From: Adlercreutzia sp. ZJ304
GTDB lineage: Bacteria; Actinomycetota; Coriobacteriia; Coriobacteriales; Eggerthellaceae
NCBI RefSeq assembly: GCF_011039075.1
Contig: NZ_JAAKEG010000001.1
Span: 62,001 to 126,000, forward strand
Reading direction: 5' to 3'
DNA: 64,000 nucleotides
Shown: in pieces, positions 33,692-42,468 of the stretch
Layout: each line of letters begins with the position of its first letter
How positions within the stretch are numbered: position 1 is the stretch's first letter
The notes under the pieces: generated by a model
Database searches by the model: none
What the model was told of the DNA's origin: nothing
Seen by the model: only the letters and a program-made list of their open reading frames with translations
Position numbers and translations under genes: made by a program

Positions 33692-34867
33692 ATGAATAAA
33701 ACAACAAAAACCAGCATATGGTCTGTGCCTTATGTAATTTTATTGCTGGCAAACTTTTTTCAATCTACAGCTGCTTTTATGACTATGGCAACCTTGCCAC
33801 TTTATGCAACGGTGCTTGGGGCTTCGGCTGCTATGGTAGGCGTGGTATCCAGTTCTTTTGCTCTATCATCGTTGTTGATTAGACCTATTGCAGGTCCGGC
33901 ATTTGATAGTTTTTCAAGGCGACGAATGCTTATACTTTCTCAGGTAATTATTACTATTTGCATGTTTTTGTATGGTTTTGTCCAATCGTTAGAAGTACTC
34001 GTTGTTGTCAGGTTGTTCCATGGCATAGGGGTTGGATGCTCAGGTCCATTAGCTATGTCAATGCTTACCGAATACTTACCTAAAGATAAATTTGCAAGTG
34101 GGGTAAGTATTTATACCTTGGCACAATCTTTTGCTCAGGTTATTGGTCCTGCAGCTGGTTTAACGCTTATAGATTTAATAGGCTTTACGTGGTCGTATAT
34201 ATTGGCAGCTCTTTCAGTTTTAATTGCTATTATTGGGGTTATTTTTCTTAAAGAACCCTCTTATCAAAAACTGCCATATAAATTACGCTTTGATCGTATG
34301 TTTGCGCCTCAGGTAATTAGCAAGGCTATTGCATTAATGTGCATTTCAACTTCATTTGCATGTATGGGCTCCTATATAGTTCTTTACGGTCTTGAACGAG
34401 GAATTGAGAACCTTGGTTTTTACTTTATTGTTTATTCTTTTGGTTTAGTTATTACGCGACCAATTTATGGCAATCTGGCTGATAAATATGGAACTCCAAG
34501 GTTTGTTGCGGTCGGTGTCTTGTTCTTTTTAGCATCTTATATAGCGTTATCAGTAGCTACGGGTGTTTCGGGGTTTGTCATAGCTGCAATTCTCGGTGCG
34601 TTTGGTTTTGGCTGTTGTGCTCCACTTTTGCAATCGTTTGCTTTAGCTTCGGTATCGGCATCGCATCGCGGAGCTGCAAGCAATACCATGTTCACTGGTC
34701 TTGATCTAGGATCTCTTATAGGTCCGGTTATAGGTGGCTTTATTGTTGAAGGCATTTATGGACAAACGGGCAACATGGCTCTTGCTTACAGCAATCTATG
34801 GCTTTATATGCTTATCCCTGCACTGGGAACATTAATTCTTTCAATACGTTGGGCGTTTCATAAGTAG
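33692..34867 (+). CDS. MFS transporter
   Basis: About 391 residues from the ATG at 33692 (an ATG at 33662 adds ten residues; neither has a strong ribosome site). Twelve hydrophobic segments; SFALSSLLIRPIAGPAFDSF with RRR between helices 2 and 3 is the MFS loop motif, and GFGCCAPLLQSFAL is in the second half. It resembles drug-efflux or sugar-efflux type carriers of the MFS-1 group. It is unlike the two MFS proteins at 17830 and 20309. A hairpin-rich leader and the MOSC gene follow. Confidence 0.86.
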   Translation: MNKTTKTSIWSVPYVILLLANFFQSTAAFMTMATLPLYATVLGASAAMVGVVSSSFALSSLLIRPIAGPAFDSFSRRRMLILSQVIITICMFLYGFVQSLEVLVVVRLFHGIGVGCSGPLAMSMLTEYLPKDKFASGVSIYTLAQSFAQVIGPAAGLTLIDLIGFTWSYILAALSVLIAIIGVIFLKEPSYQKLPYKLRFDRMFAPQVISKAIALMCISTSFACMGSYIVLYGLERGIENLGFYFIVYSFGLVITRPIYGNLADKYGTPRFVAVGVLFFLASYIALSVATGVSGFVIAAILGAFGFGCCAPLLQSFALASVSASHRGAASNTMFTGLDLGSLIGPVIGGFIVEGIYGQTGNMALAYSNLWLYMLIPALGTLILSIRWAFHK

Positions 34868-34938
34868 GCGTGCATCGCCTTCACAGACCGGACCCAATAT
34901 ATCCTGCAGATTGCAAGACAGACTTGCTTGCTTTTCGC

Positions 34939-35063
34939 TATAATTTGCTTGCGCTAATAATGCTTGTTTGCCGTAGTGCAGCGGCGGCAAGTCAAAATAT
35001 TGTTGCACCGGGTATATCGAAGTAGCGCACGATATATCGCCTCTTAGCAAAGGAGTGTGCAAC
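34939..35063 (+). promoter_or_regulatory. Promoter and structured leader of the MOSC gene
   Basis: TATAAT at 34939-34944 begins a leader of about 115 bases with a TTGCCG...CGGCAA stem around 34968-34991 and further GC-rich pairs. Because the gene behind it belongs to molybdenum-cofactor biology, a Moco-type riboswitch was considered, but the conserved boxes could not be recognised by eye. The -10 is clear, the riboswitch idea is not. Confidence 0.4.
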
Positions 35064-35492
35064 ATGGGCGTGGTCAAAGCCGTTTGCACAAGCAATGTAA
35101 AAGGTATCCAAAAATCTGAAGTTCCTACAATAGAATTACGCGATAATTGGGGCGTTGAGGGCGACGCGCATGCGGGTTTGTGGCATAGGCAGGTAAGCCT
35201 TTTAAGTTTTGAGAAAATTGAAGAATTCAAAGCTCGGGGTGCCGATGTAGTGAATGGCTCATTCGGAGAAAACATTATTGTTGAGGGCTTTGACTTAAAG
35301 AATCTACCTATTGGAACGCGCTTTCGTTCGGGAGATGTTGTTCTTGAACTTACGCAAATTGGCAAACAATGCCATGCTCACTGTGCTATTTATCACAAAA
35401 TGGGGGACTGCATTATGCCTCGTGAAGGGGTGTTTTGCAAAGTTATTCACGGTGGTGAAATTGCCGTTGGTGCTCAGATTGACATCGTGTAG
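35064..35492 (+). CDS. MOSC domain protein
   Basis: A 142-residue stand-alone MOSC domain: GVVKAVCTSNVKGIQKSEVP, NWGVEGDAHAGLWHRQVSLL, GSFGENIIVEGFDL, and a conserved Cys in IGKQCHAHCAIY (Cys 103). MOSC domains bind or transfer the molybdenum cofactor or its sulfur, which fits a genome using several molybdoenzymes such as those at 21793 and 26103. ATG at 35064 is preceded by AAGGAG; an upstream in-frame start at 35055 lacks it. It is not in an operon with moa/moe genes here. Confidence 0.9.
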   Translation: MGVVKAVCTSNVKGIQKSEVPTIELRDNWGVEGDAHAGLWHRQVSLLSFEKIEEFKARGADVVNGSFGENIIVEGFDLKNLPIGTRFRSGDVVLELTQIGKQCHAHCAIYHKMGDCIMPREGVFCKVIHGGEIAVGAQIDIV

Positions 35493-35506
35493 CTTCGTAT
35501 TAATTG

Positions 35507-35542
35507 TTTGTGACTGCAGTCAAGCTTTGTGGCTGCAGTCAA
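35507..35542 (+). repeat. Tandem 17-bp repeat upstream of pst operon
   Basis: TTTGTGACTGCAGTCAA (35507-35523) and TTTGTGGCTGCAGTCAA (35526-35542) differ at one base and are spaced 19 bases apart. The first contains the perfect palindrome GACTGCAGTC. They sit about 145 bases before the pstS start, where binding sites of the PhoB-like regulator would be expected. Confidence 0.6.
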
Positions 35543-35687
35543 ATTACTAAGCCTTTTCTACACACTGATTTTACAAATTCTTTGCAATTGCCTTACTTAT
35601 GCCTGATTTTCTCCTGCGAATATGAACATCGTTTTTATTTGACTGTATTGAGCGGTTAAACAAGCTGTTCAATCGAAAGGAGAAACA

Positions 35688-36611
35688 GTGGTGAATAAAA
35701 AAGCGGGAGTGCTAGCTGTTGTTTGTACAACTTTTGCGCTAGCTTTTGGTGCGATAGCGCTAAGTGGATGCGGTCCGCAGCAGGCTTCAGAGGGCAGCAG
35801 TAACGGCGAATCTGCATCCTCGAATACAGACGAGCTAATTTCGGTGTATTCTCGCGAAGATGGATCGGGCACGCGTGGTGCTTTCATCGAACTGTTCGGA
35901 ATTGAGCAGAAAGACGATAGCGGCAAAAAAGTTGACATGACTACAGACACCGCAGCTATTACGAATTCCACCTCAGTTATGATGACTTCGGTAGCAGGTG
36001 ATCCAGCTGGTATAGGTTACATATCGCTAGGTTCACTAAACGACACGGTTAAGGCTTTGAACATAGACGGCGTTGAAGCTACAACTGAAAATGTCAAAAA
36101 CGGAAGCTATGCTATATCACGTCCATTCAATATCGTGACTGGTGCTTCTCTTAGCGAAGCAGCGCAGGATTTTGTTAAATTCATTATGAGCGCCGATGGT
36201 CAGAAAGTCGTTTCCGAAAACGATTTCATCTCTGTAGACGACGCTGCAGCTGCTTATTCCCCAAGTGGTCTTAGCGGCAAGGTTGTTGTGGCGGGCTCAT
36301 CTTCCGTAACTCCAGTTATGGAAAAGCTGGCAGAGGCTTACAAAGCACTTAACCCAGATATGGTTGTTGAAGTGCAGCAATCAGATTCTACGACTGGTGT
36401 AAACATGGCAGTCGAGGGTACGTGCGATATCGGAATGGCATCGCGTGAACTCAAAGATTCCGAAACTGCCGCTGGCGTAAGCTCAACAGCTATAGCGCTA
36501 GATGGAATCGCAGTTATCGTTGCACCTGAGTCTTCTGTGACTAATCTCACGGCGGATCAAGTGATGCGCATCTACACTGGAGAAATTCTCTCTTGGAGCG
36601 AGGTCGCCTAA
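35688..36611 (+). CDS. pstS: Phosphate-binding lipoprotein PstS, circularly permuted
   Basis: A 307-residue lipoprotein: signal peptide with lipobox ALSGC (Cys 28), then a Ser-rich linker. The order of the two PstS halves is reversed. Residues 50-185 carry what is normally the C-terminal half (SREDGSGTRGAF, GIGYISLGSLNDTVKALNID, then FIMSADGQKVVSENDFI). Residues 197-307 carry the normal N-terminal half (VVVAGSSSVTPVMEKLAEAY, VQQSDSTTGVNMAVEGTCDI, SRELKD) and stop right after IYTGEILSWSEVA. All phosphate-binding blocks are present. GTG at 35688 follows AAAGGAG. pstCAB follow directly. Confidence 0.9.
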   Translation: MVNKKAGVLAVVCTTFALAFGAIALSGCGPQQASEGSSNGESASSNTDELISVYSREDGSGTRGAFIELFGIEQKDDSGKKVDMTTDTAAITNSTSVMMTSVAGDPAGIGYISLGSLNDTVKALNIDGVEATTENVKNGSYAISRPFNIVTGASLSEAAQDFVKFIMSADGQKVVSENDFISVDDAAAAYSPSGLSGKVVVAGSSSVTPVMEKLAEAYKALNPDMVVEVQQSDSTTGVNMAVEGTCDIGMASRELKDSETAAGVSSTAIALDGIAVIVAPESSVTNLTADQVMRIYTGEILSWSEVA

Positions 36612-37472
36612 ATGCGTCCCGCGTCTGTTAAGGAGGCCGCAGCAAAAATTATGTTTGCTGCGGCTGCCACCATCTCAATTCTTGCTGTGGCTTTAATTTG
36701 TGTGTTTTTGTTTGCTAACGGTGTGCCTGCTATAGCCGAAATTGGACTGCCTGAATTTCTGCTGGGTACAACATGGAAGCCTAACTCGGGAATGTACGGC
36801 ATTTTCCCTATGATAGTTGGCTCTATTTATGTTACGGCGGGAGCAATTATTATAGGTGTGCCAGCTGGTGTTGCCTGTGCTATATTCCTTTCTCGTTTTG
36901 CAAGTGGTAAGGTGGCTTCAGTTTTGGTGCCCGGCATAGAACTGCTAGCAGGTATTCCAAGTGTTGTTTACGGTTTCTTCGGTCTAATGCTGGTCGTTCC
37001 TTTCATTCGAAACACAATGCCCTCTCGCGGTCTTTCGCTTTTGGCGGCGGCATTCATTTTGGGAATCATGATTCTTCCAACAATTATTACCGTGTCAAAA
37101 AGCGCGCTAGATGCTGTGCCATCGAAATACTACGAGGGTGCACTTGCCTTAGGCGCAACACACGAGCGCTCGGTGTTCCGGGTTCTTGTTCCTGCGGCTG
37201 TATCTGGAATTATGGCTGCTATCGTGCTTGGTGTAGGGCGTGCAATTGGTGAAACTATGGCTGTGGTTATGGTCGCGGGCAATCAGCCTATTATACCCAC
37301 ATCCATATTTGAAGGTGTTCGTACTATGACTTCAAATATTGTGCTGGAAATGGGCTATGCTGCCGATTTACATCGCGGCGCACTTATTGCAACCGGCGTT
37401 GTTCTATTTGTTTTCATAATGCTTATTACCGCACTCTTCAATGCGATTAAGAAGAATGAGGTATCTCGATGA
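36612..37472 (+). CDS. pstC: Phosphate ABC transporter permease PstC
   Basis: A 286-residue membrane protein with six hydrophobic segments; GSIYVTAGAIIIGVPAGVAC and IPSVVYGFFGLMLVVP are typical, and the permease loop EGALALGATHERSVFRVLVPAA interacts with the ATPase. The start ATG abuts the pstS stop. Its end overlaps pstA. Imports phosphate with PstS, PstA and PstB. Confidence 0.95.
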   Translation: MRPASVKEAAAKIMFAAAATISILAVALICVFLFANGVPAIAEIGLPEFLLGTTWKPNSGMYGIFPMIVGSIYVTAGAIIIGVPAGVACAIFLSRFASGKVASVLVPGIELLAGIPSVVYGFFGLMLVVPFIRNTMPSRGLSLLAAAFILGIMILPTIITVSKSALDAVPSKYYEGALALGATHERSVFRVLVPAAVSGIMAAIVLGVGRAIGETMAVVMVAGNQPIIPTSIFEGVRTMTSNIVLEMGYAADLHRGALIATGVVLFVFIMLITALFNAIKKNEVSR

Positions 37473-38437
37473 TGGGAAAAAATGATACACCGCTTGAATT
37501 GTCGGCGGTAGGCGCAACTGGCGCAGCTGGCGCAAATGCGGTGGGAAATATGCCACCAATTTCAAAATACGACAACGTGTCGCCGCGCCATAATATGTCT
37601 GTGCGAATTGCGTCATTAGTTATGCGTGGTGTTGTTTATTTAGGAGCTATTGTTGCTACAGCGGTACTCCTGCTTATAGTTGGCTACATTCTAATAAACG
37701 GAGTGCCCTACATAACACCTAGCTTATTTGAATGGGAATACACTTCTGAAAATGTATCGCTTATGCCCGCGCTTATTGATACGGTGCTTATGGCTGCATG
37801 TTCCCTAATTATTGCAGTACCTATTGGTGTTGGAAGTGCAGTTTACCTTGTGGAATATGCTCCGCGTGGGTCGCGTTTTGTTCGCATTGTACGTATAACA
37901 ACGGAAACACTTCAGGGAATTCCTTCGATCATATATGGTCTGTTTGGAATGCTCTTCTTTGTGACTGCACTACATTGGGGATTATCGCTGCTTTCGGGTG
38001 CATGCACATTGGCAATTATGATTCTACCTACAATTATGCGCACTACTGAAGAGGCGCTTTTAGCGGTACCTGATTCATATCGTGAAGGCGGTTTCGGTTT
38101 GGGCGCGGGGCGTTTGCGCACGGTGATGCGCTGCGTTATGCCCTCGGCGGCTCCCGGAATTACAAGTGGAATTATTTTGGCGCTTGGTCGATGTGTTGGG
38201 GAAGTGGCGGCACTGTTATTTACAGCTGGAACCATAGCGCAAATACCTAATTTTGTTGGGCAGGGTGCGTTTGCGTTCCTAGATTCTTGCAGAACACTTG
38301 CGGTGCATATGTATGTACTTGCAAGCGAGGGTCTTCATATGAACGAAACTTACGCTACGGCTGTTGTACTTCTTGTGGTAGTAACAGTTCTCAACTTAGC
38401 CGCAAATGTTGCTATAAAGAAATTGAGAAAGGACTAG
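37469..38437 (+). CDS. pstA: Phosphate ABC transporter permease PstA
   Basis: A 322-residue permease with a 45-residue polar N-terminal extension before the first membrane helix. Conserved segments: [36 protein letters not shown] and the coupling loop [20 protein letters not shown]. The start overlaps the pstC end; ATG at 37469 or 37472. Forms the channel with PstC. Confidence 0.95.
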   Translation: MMGKNDTPLELSAVGATGAAGANAVGNMPPISKYDNVSPRHNMSVRIASLVMRGVVYLGAIVATAVLLLIVGYILINGVPYITPSLFEWEYTSENVSLMPALIDTVLMAACSLIIAVPIGVGSAVYLVEYAPRGSRFVRIVRITTETLQGIPSIIYGLFGMLFFVTALHWGLSLLSGACTLAIMILPTIMRTTEEALLAVPDSYREGGFGLGAGRLRTVMRCVMPSAAPGITSGIILALGRCVGEVAALLFTAGTIAQIPNFVGQGAFAFLDSCRTLAVHMYVLASEGLHMNETYATAVVLLVVVTVLNLAANVAIKKLRKD

Positions 38438-38442
38438 ATAAT

Positions 38443-39297
38443 ATGAACGACAATGGTGCTGCTGTGCTTCCGTCTAAAACAGAACCGAGCCGCACTGAAC
38501 TAGACAGCCTAGTTAGTTTGGAAATTGAGCAAGAACTTGACAGTGCGTTCTCTAAAATGGAAGTAAACAACCTTAATCTGTACTATGGTGAATTTCATGC
38601 GCTTAAAGATGTTTCGCTTTCATTCCCTAAAAACGAAGTAACGGCGCTTATTGGACCGTCTGGTTGCGGTAAATCTACCTTATTAAAGACGCTTAACCGT
38701 ATGAACGATCTTGTGGTGGGTTGTCGTGTAGATGGAAAAATTACACTTGACGGAGAAGACGCCTATCGCGATATTTCTGTTAACGATCTGCGTCGGCGTG
38801 TCGGTATGGTATTTCAACAGCCGAACCCATTTCCAATGAGCGTGTACGACAATATTGCGTTTGGACCACGAACTCATGGCATAAAAAAGCATGCCGACTT
38901 AGATGAGATAGTAGAACAGAGTTTGAGACGTGCTGCTATTTGGGACGAATTGAAGGATCGTCTTAAAAAGAGTGCGCTTGGGCTTTCCGGCGGTCAGCAG
39001 CAGCGTCTATGTATTGCGCGTGCTTTGGCAGTACAGCCTGAGGTGCTGTTGCTAGACGAATCGACCAGTGCGCTTGACCCTATTTCGACTGCAAAAATTG
39101 AGGAATTGGTAAGCGAATTAAAGAATGACTATACGGTAATTATGGTTACTCATAATATGATGCAAGCACTTCGCGTGTCCGACAAAACGGCATTTTTCCT
39201 ATTGGGAGACATGGTGGAATTCGGGAATACCGACGAGCTGTTTACAAACCCCGTTGACCCGCGTACTGCTGATTACGTTTCGGGGCGCTTCGGATAG
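38443..39297 (+). CDS. pstB: Phosphate ABC transporter ATP-binding protein PstB
   Basis: A 284-residue ATPase. A 35-residue N-terminal extension precedes [20 protein letters not shown]. Walker [11 protein letters not shown]-loop [11 protein letters not shown], signature LSGGQQQR, Walker [13 protein letters not shown] and His-loop [10 protein letters not shown] are intact. ATG at 38443 has an AAGGA box about ten bases upstream; the longer frame into pstA is a spurious overlap. PhoU, often next, is missing here; a hairpin follows instead. Confidence 0.95.
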   Translation: MNDNGAAVLPSKTEPSRTELDSLVSLEIEQELDSAFSKMEVNNLNLYYGEFHALKDVSLSFPKNEVTALIGPSGCGKSTLLKTLNRMNDLVVGCRVDGKITLDGEDAYRDISVNDLRRRVGMVFQQPNPFPMSVYDNIAFGPRTHGIKKHADLDEIVEQSLRRAAIWDELKDRLKKSALGLSGGQQQRLCIARALAVQPEVLLLDESTSALDPISTAKIEELVSELKNDYTVIMVTHNMMQALRVSDKTAFFLLGDMVEFGNTDELFTNPVDPRTADYVSGRFG

Positions 39298-39299
39298 AG

Positions 39300-39322
39300 C
39301 AAGATGCCTTTTGGCATGCTTG
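39300..39322 (+). terminator. Hairpin after pstB
   Basis: CAAGATGCC (39300-39308), loop TTTT, and GGCATGCTTG (39313-39322) form a nine-pair stem with one bulged G. No strong T-run follows, so it may attenuate rather than fully end transcription into the two-component genes. Confidence 0.5.
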
Positions 39323-39465
39323 GAGGTGTCTTTTATTGCATTTCGTATGTTTTGAGTAGTGTTGTTTTGCATAAACCTTACAATGGCAGTACGCACTATT
39401 GCGCTGCTGTGGTTTTACAATAAAGATGTGGATCGATATGCGACGCGTTAGGAGTTTTCTTTAGC

Positions 39466-40167
39466 ATGCTCTACTACGTTGAAGATGACGAGCATATCCG
39501 CGATCTTGCCATCTACGCACTGCGTCAGGCGGGCTTTGAAACAATCGGGTTTGCTCACGCTAATGATTTCTTTAAAGAATGTTCAGTGGCTTTGCCTGAT
39601 GCAGTGTTGTTAGATATTATGTTGCCAGATATAGATGGTCTTGAAATACTGCGCCGTTTGCGCGAAGATACGCGCACTCATTCCATTCCTGTCATGATGC
39701 TGACTGCGAAGGGTACAGAGATAGATACTGTATCCGGTTTAGACGCTGGCGCTGATGATTATCTAGCTAAGCCGTTTGGGATGATGGAATTAGTGTCGCG
39801 TGTGCGTGCGCTTTTAAGGCGTGCAAGTTCTTCTAGTGCAGCTAATATAAACATTATGTCGAACGCTGGCATAGAGCTTGACCTGTCTGCTCATACTGTC
39901 AAAGTCTGCGAAACTCCTGTGCAACTTACTCTTAAAGAATTTGAACTGTTGCATGCGCTTATGGCGAATGTTGGCAATGTGCTAAGCAGGGTGCAGCTTC
40001 TTGAGCGCGTTTGGGGTACTTCTTTTATGGGCAGTTCGCGTACTGTGGACGTGCATATTCAGACGCTGCGTCAGAAATTAGGAGCAGTTTGCAGCGACGC
40101 GGAAAATAGCATAGAAACTGTGCGCGGCGTGGGGTACCGCATGAGGCGTGAAGGCGATTCATCGTGA
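39466..40167 (+). CDS. PhoB-like OmpR-family response regulator
   Basis: A 233-residue regulator: receiver with acidic pocket ED/D at residues 6-8, phospho-acceptor Asp 50 in LLDIMLPDIDG, Thr 80 and Lys 102, followed by an OmpR winged-helix DNA-binding domain (LTLKEFELLHALMANVGNVL, RTVDVHIQTLRQKLG, GVGYRM). It lies after pstSCAB and overlaps the kinase gene, so it most likely controls the phosphate uptake genes. The repeats at 35507-35542 are candidate sites. Confidence 0.93.
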   Translation: MLYYVEDDEHIRDLAIYALRQAGFETIGFAHANDFFKECSVALPDAVLLDIMLPDIDGLEILRRLREDTRTHSIPVMMLTAKGTEIDTVSGLDAGADDYLAKPFGMMELVSRVRALLRRASSSSAANINIMSNAGIELDLSAHTVKVCETPVQLTLKEFELLHALMANVGNVLSRVQLLERVWGTSFMGSSRTVDVHIQTLRQKLGAVCSDAENSIETVRGVGYRMRREGDSS

Positions 40168-41561
40168 GCCAGCGTCGTCTTTCATCAACAGTAAATTCGC
40201 TTTTGCTGGCATTTACGCTTTCGGTTGTGCTGGCTTTAACTCTAGTTTTTACAGCTCTTTATTATTTTATATTTGAGGGCTTTGAAGAGTCGCGTCTTGA
40301 AAAACTTGCGCAAAACATTGCTAGCGAGATGAATGTCATAGATGAAAGTGAACGCTTGGCTTTGATGGATGCACAGGTGTCAGCTGATCTTCGCTATACA
40401 CTTATTGACGAAAACGGCGAGGTTGTTTTTGATAGCGCACAGAGTCAGCTTAACAATGGTGAGTATATCCTTAAAGAACTAGACAACCATTCAAATCGTC
40501 CAGAATTTCAGGGTGCTGTACGTGAGGGTACAGCTTATGTAATTCGTTATTCGGACACACTTAAAAAAGATATGCTTTACGCTGCGGTTCGTTTAGATGA
40601 CGGTGCAATTGTCCGTTTGGCGGAGCCGCGCGAGTCTCTTATTGCTTTTGCTGCAAGGTTTGTTGTGCCAATAGTGATAGTTATTCTTGTTGTAGCTGTA
40701 TTGGTTGTTGTTTTCTCAAAATTGCTTACAAAAAGAATTATGCGACCTTTAGATAATATGGATGTAACTGAACCTTTGAAAGGCGAGGGGTATAGCGAAA
40801 TGAGTCCGCTTCTTGCAAGAATAGATGATCAGCGATTGATGTTGGAGCGTCAAAATGAAGATCTTGCGCGCGCTGACAGCATGCGTCGCGATTTTTCCGC
40901 GAATGTGTCGCATGAACTAAAAACTCCTCTACAAGTAATTGTGGGTTATACAGAGTTGATGGAAGGCGGTCTTGTAAGCCAAGAAGATATTCCGAAATTT
41001 TCGCGCATTATTCACGAAGAAGCAGAGAATATGCGTAGCCTTATTGATGATGTGCTTACTTTGTCGCGCTTGGATAGCGGTTCAATTTCTGCGTCAAATT
41101 TGAAGGATGTTGATCTATTTATTTTGGCAAAACAGGTGGCTGATAGGCTTGCTCCAATAGCCAACAAAAAAGATGTCGATATTCGCGTTAGTGGTGAATC
41201 GGTATTTATTGAAGGTGACGAATCGCTGCTTGACGAGATGATGTCAAATCTAATTACAAATGCAATTCGCTATAACGTTGATAATGGATATGTTGATGTG
41301 ATAGTGGGCGAGCGTGTTCAACCCGCAAAAGAGGCTGTCGTAGTTGTAAGAGATGCAGGTATTGGCATGCCAGAAGACGAACTAACCAAGATATTCGAGA
41401 GGTTTTATCGTATAGATAAAAGCCGCTCGAAAGAAACAGGGGGAACAGGACTTGGGCTTGCTATTGTAAAACATGCTGCACTTAGCCATAACGGGCAAGT
41501 GCAGGTGGAAAGCAAGCTAGGTCAAGGATCCACCTTCACTGTAACTATACCAATAAAATAA
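40164..41561 (+). CDS. PhoR-like sensor histidine kinase
   Basis: A 465-residue kinase. Two membrane helices (about 12-38 and 165-187) frame an extracellular domain of some 125 residues, followed by a HAMP-like region, HisKA with phospho-acceptor His 250 in SANVSHELKTPLQ, and an HATPase domain (ITNAIRYN, DAGIGMPEDEL, FERFYRID, GGTGLGLAIVKH). GTG start overlaps the regulator stop by four bases. No PAS domain is seen. Signal probably phosphate limitation via the adjacent Pst system. Confidence 0.92.
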   Translation: MSQRRLSSTVNSLLLAFTLSVVLALTLVFTALYYFIFEGFEESRLEKLAQNIASEMNVIDESERLALMDAQVSADLRYTLIDENGEVVFDSAQSQLNNGEYILKELDNHSNRPEFQGAVREGTAYVIRYSDTLKKDMLYAAVRLDDGAIVRLAEPRESLIAFAARFVVPIVIVILVVAVLVVVFSKLLTKRIMRPLDNMDVTEPLKGEGYSEMSPLLARIDDQRLMLERQNEDLARADSMRRDFSANVSHELKTPLQVIVGYTELMEGGLVSQEDIPKFSRIIHEEAENMRSLIDDVLTLSRLDSGSISASNLKDVDLFILAKQVADRLAPIANKKDVDIRVSGESVFIEGDESLLDEMMSNLITNAIRYNVDNGYVDVIVGERVQPAKEAVVVVRDAGIGMPEDELTKIFERFYRIDKSRSKETGGTGLGLAIVKHAALSHNGQVQVESKLGQGSTFTVTIPIK

Positions 41562-41578
41562 AAAGCAGCTTTTCTTTT

Positions 41579-42436
41579 TTAGCTGGCGGCTAGTCCTGCT
41601 GCCTTCATATACGATTCTAGATCGTCTTCCCATGTTGGCAATTCTGCCCCAAACATCTCTAGCATCAAGCTCTCTAATACTACATTCTCGGCAGTTTTTG
41701 GGTCGGCTTCGGGTACTAGTATGCTTTCTGGGTTATAGCCGGCTAACTCTAGTACTTTTGCTGCAAAATCGTATCGGCTAGCCTGACCGCGCGATGCAAT
41801 ATGGAATGTGCCCGTTCCACCACGTTCTAGGACTTTAATCATAAATTTGACATAGGTATCAACGCTTGTTGGGGCAGCAAATTGATCGGTGCGCGCCGGG
41901 CATTTTGCGCCTGCTTCTGCGGCATCTAAAACTTCTCTTAGGCGACCACCGCTTGTATGGTATAGCCAAGACGAGCGAATAATTATATGGTCTGATGTTA
42001 TGTTTCTTACCATCATTTCGCCGGCGCGTTTAGATTTACCATAAGGTGTGTTTGGATGCGGATTATCGAATTCGTTTACGGGCTCATCTAGTTTGGAGGA
42101 ATAAACATCGTCGGAGGAAACTTGTATGATGGTTGCCCCTACAGTATTGGCGGCTAGTGCAACATTGCGCGCACCGATGGCATTTACTTCGTAGGCTTTT
42201 ACCCGGTTAGATAAACTGGTAGCATCGCGTCTAATTCCCGCGCAGTTTATTACGGCACGGGGTTGAATTTCCTCTGCAAACGCTTCTAAACGTTCGCTTT
42301 CGCATACTGAAAGTTCTGCATCAGTTCCCACAACTGTGAATCCTGCATTTTCTAGGCATGTGCATATCGCATTACCAATAAAACCTTTATTTCCAGTTAC
42401 CCAAATTATGTTGGTATCGTTTATAAGCTCACTCAT
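41579..42436 (-). CDS. RmlD-like dTDP-4-dehydrorhamnose reductase family (SDR)
   Basis: A 285-residue Rossmann protein: GNKGFIGNAI nucleotide loop near the N-terminus, VINCAGI, SSDDVYS, and the catalytic YGKSK (Tyr-x3-Lys). It resembles RmlD and related sugar-nucleotide reductases but also methionine adenosyltransferase-beta-like proteins. No other rhamnose genes are near, so the substrate is unsettled. It starts 33 bases after the TRAP permease gene in the same direction and may be co-transcribed. Confidence 0.82.
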   Translation of the reverse strand: MSELINDTNIIWVTGNKGFIGNAICTCLENAGFTVVGTDAELSVCESERLEAFAEEIQPRAVINCAGIRRDATSLSNRVKAYEVNAIGARNVALAANTVGATIIQVSSDDVYSSKLDEPVNEFDNPHPNTPYGKSKRAGEMMVRNITSDHIIIRSSWLYHTSGGRLREVLDAAEAGAKCPARTDQFAAPTSVDTYVKFMIKVLERGGTGTFHIASRGQASRYDFAAKVLELAGYNPESILVPEADPKTAENVVLESLMLEMFGAELPTWEDDLESYMKAAGLAAS

Positions 42437-42468
42437 AAGTTTCCTCCGTGCCTTGTGTGCTCGGCTTA

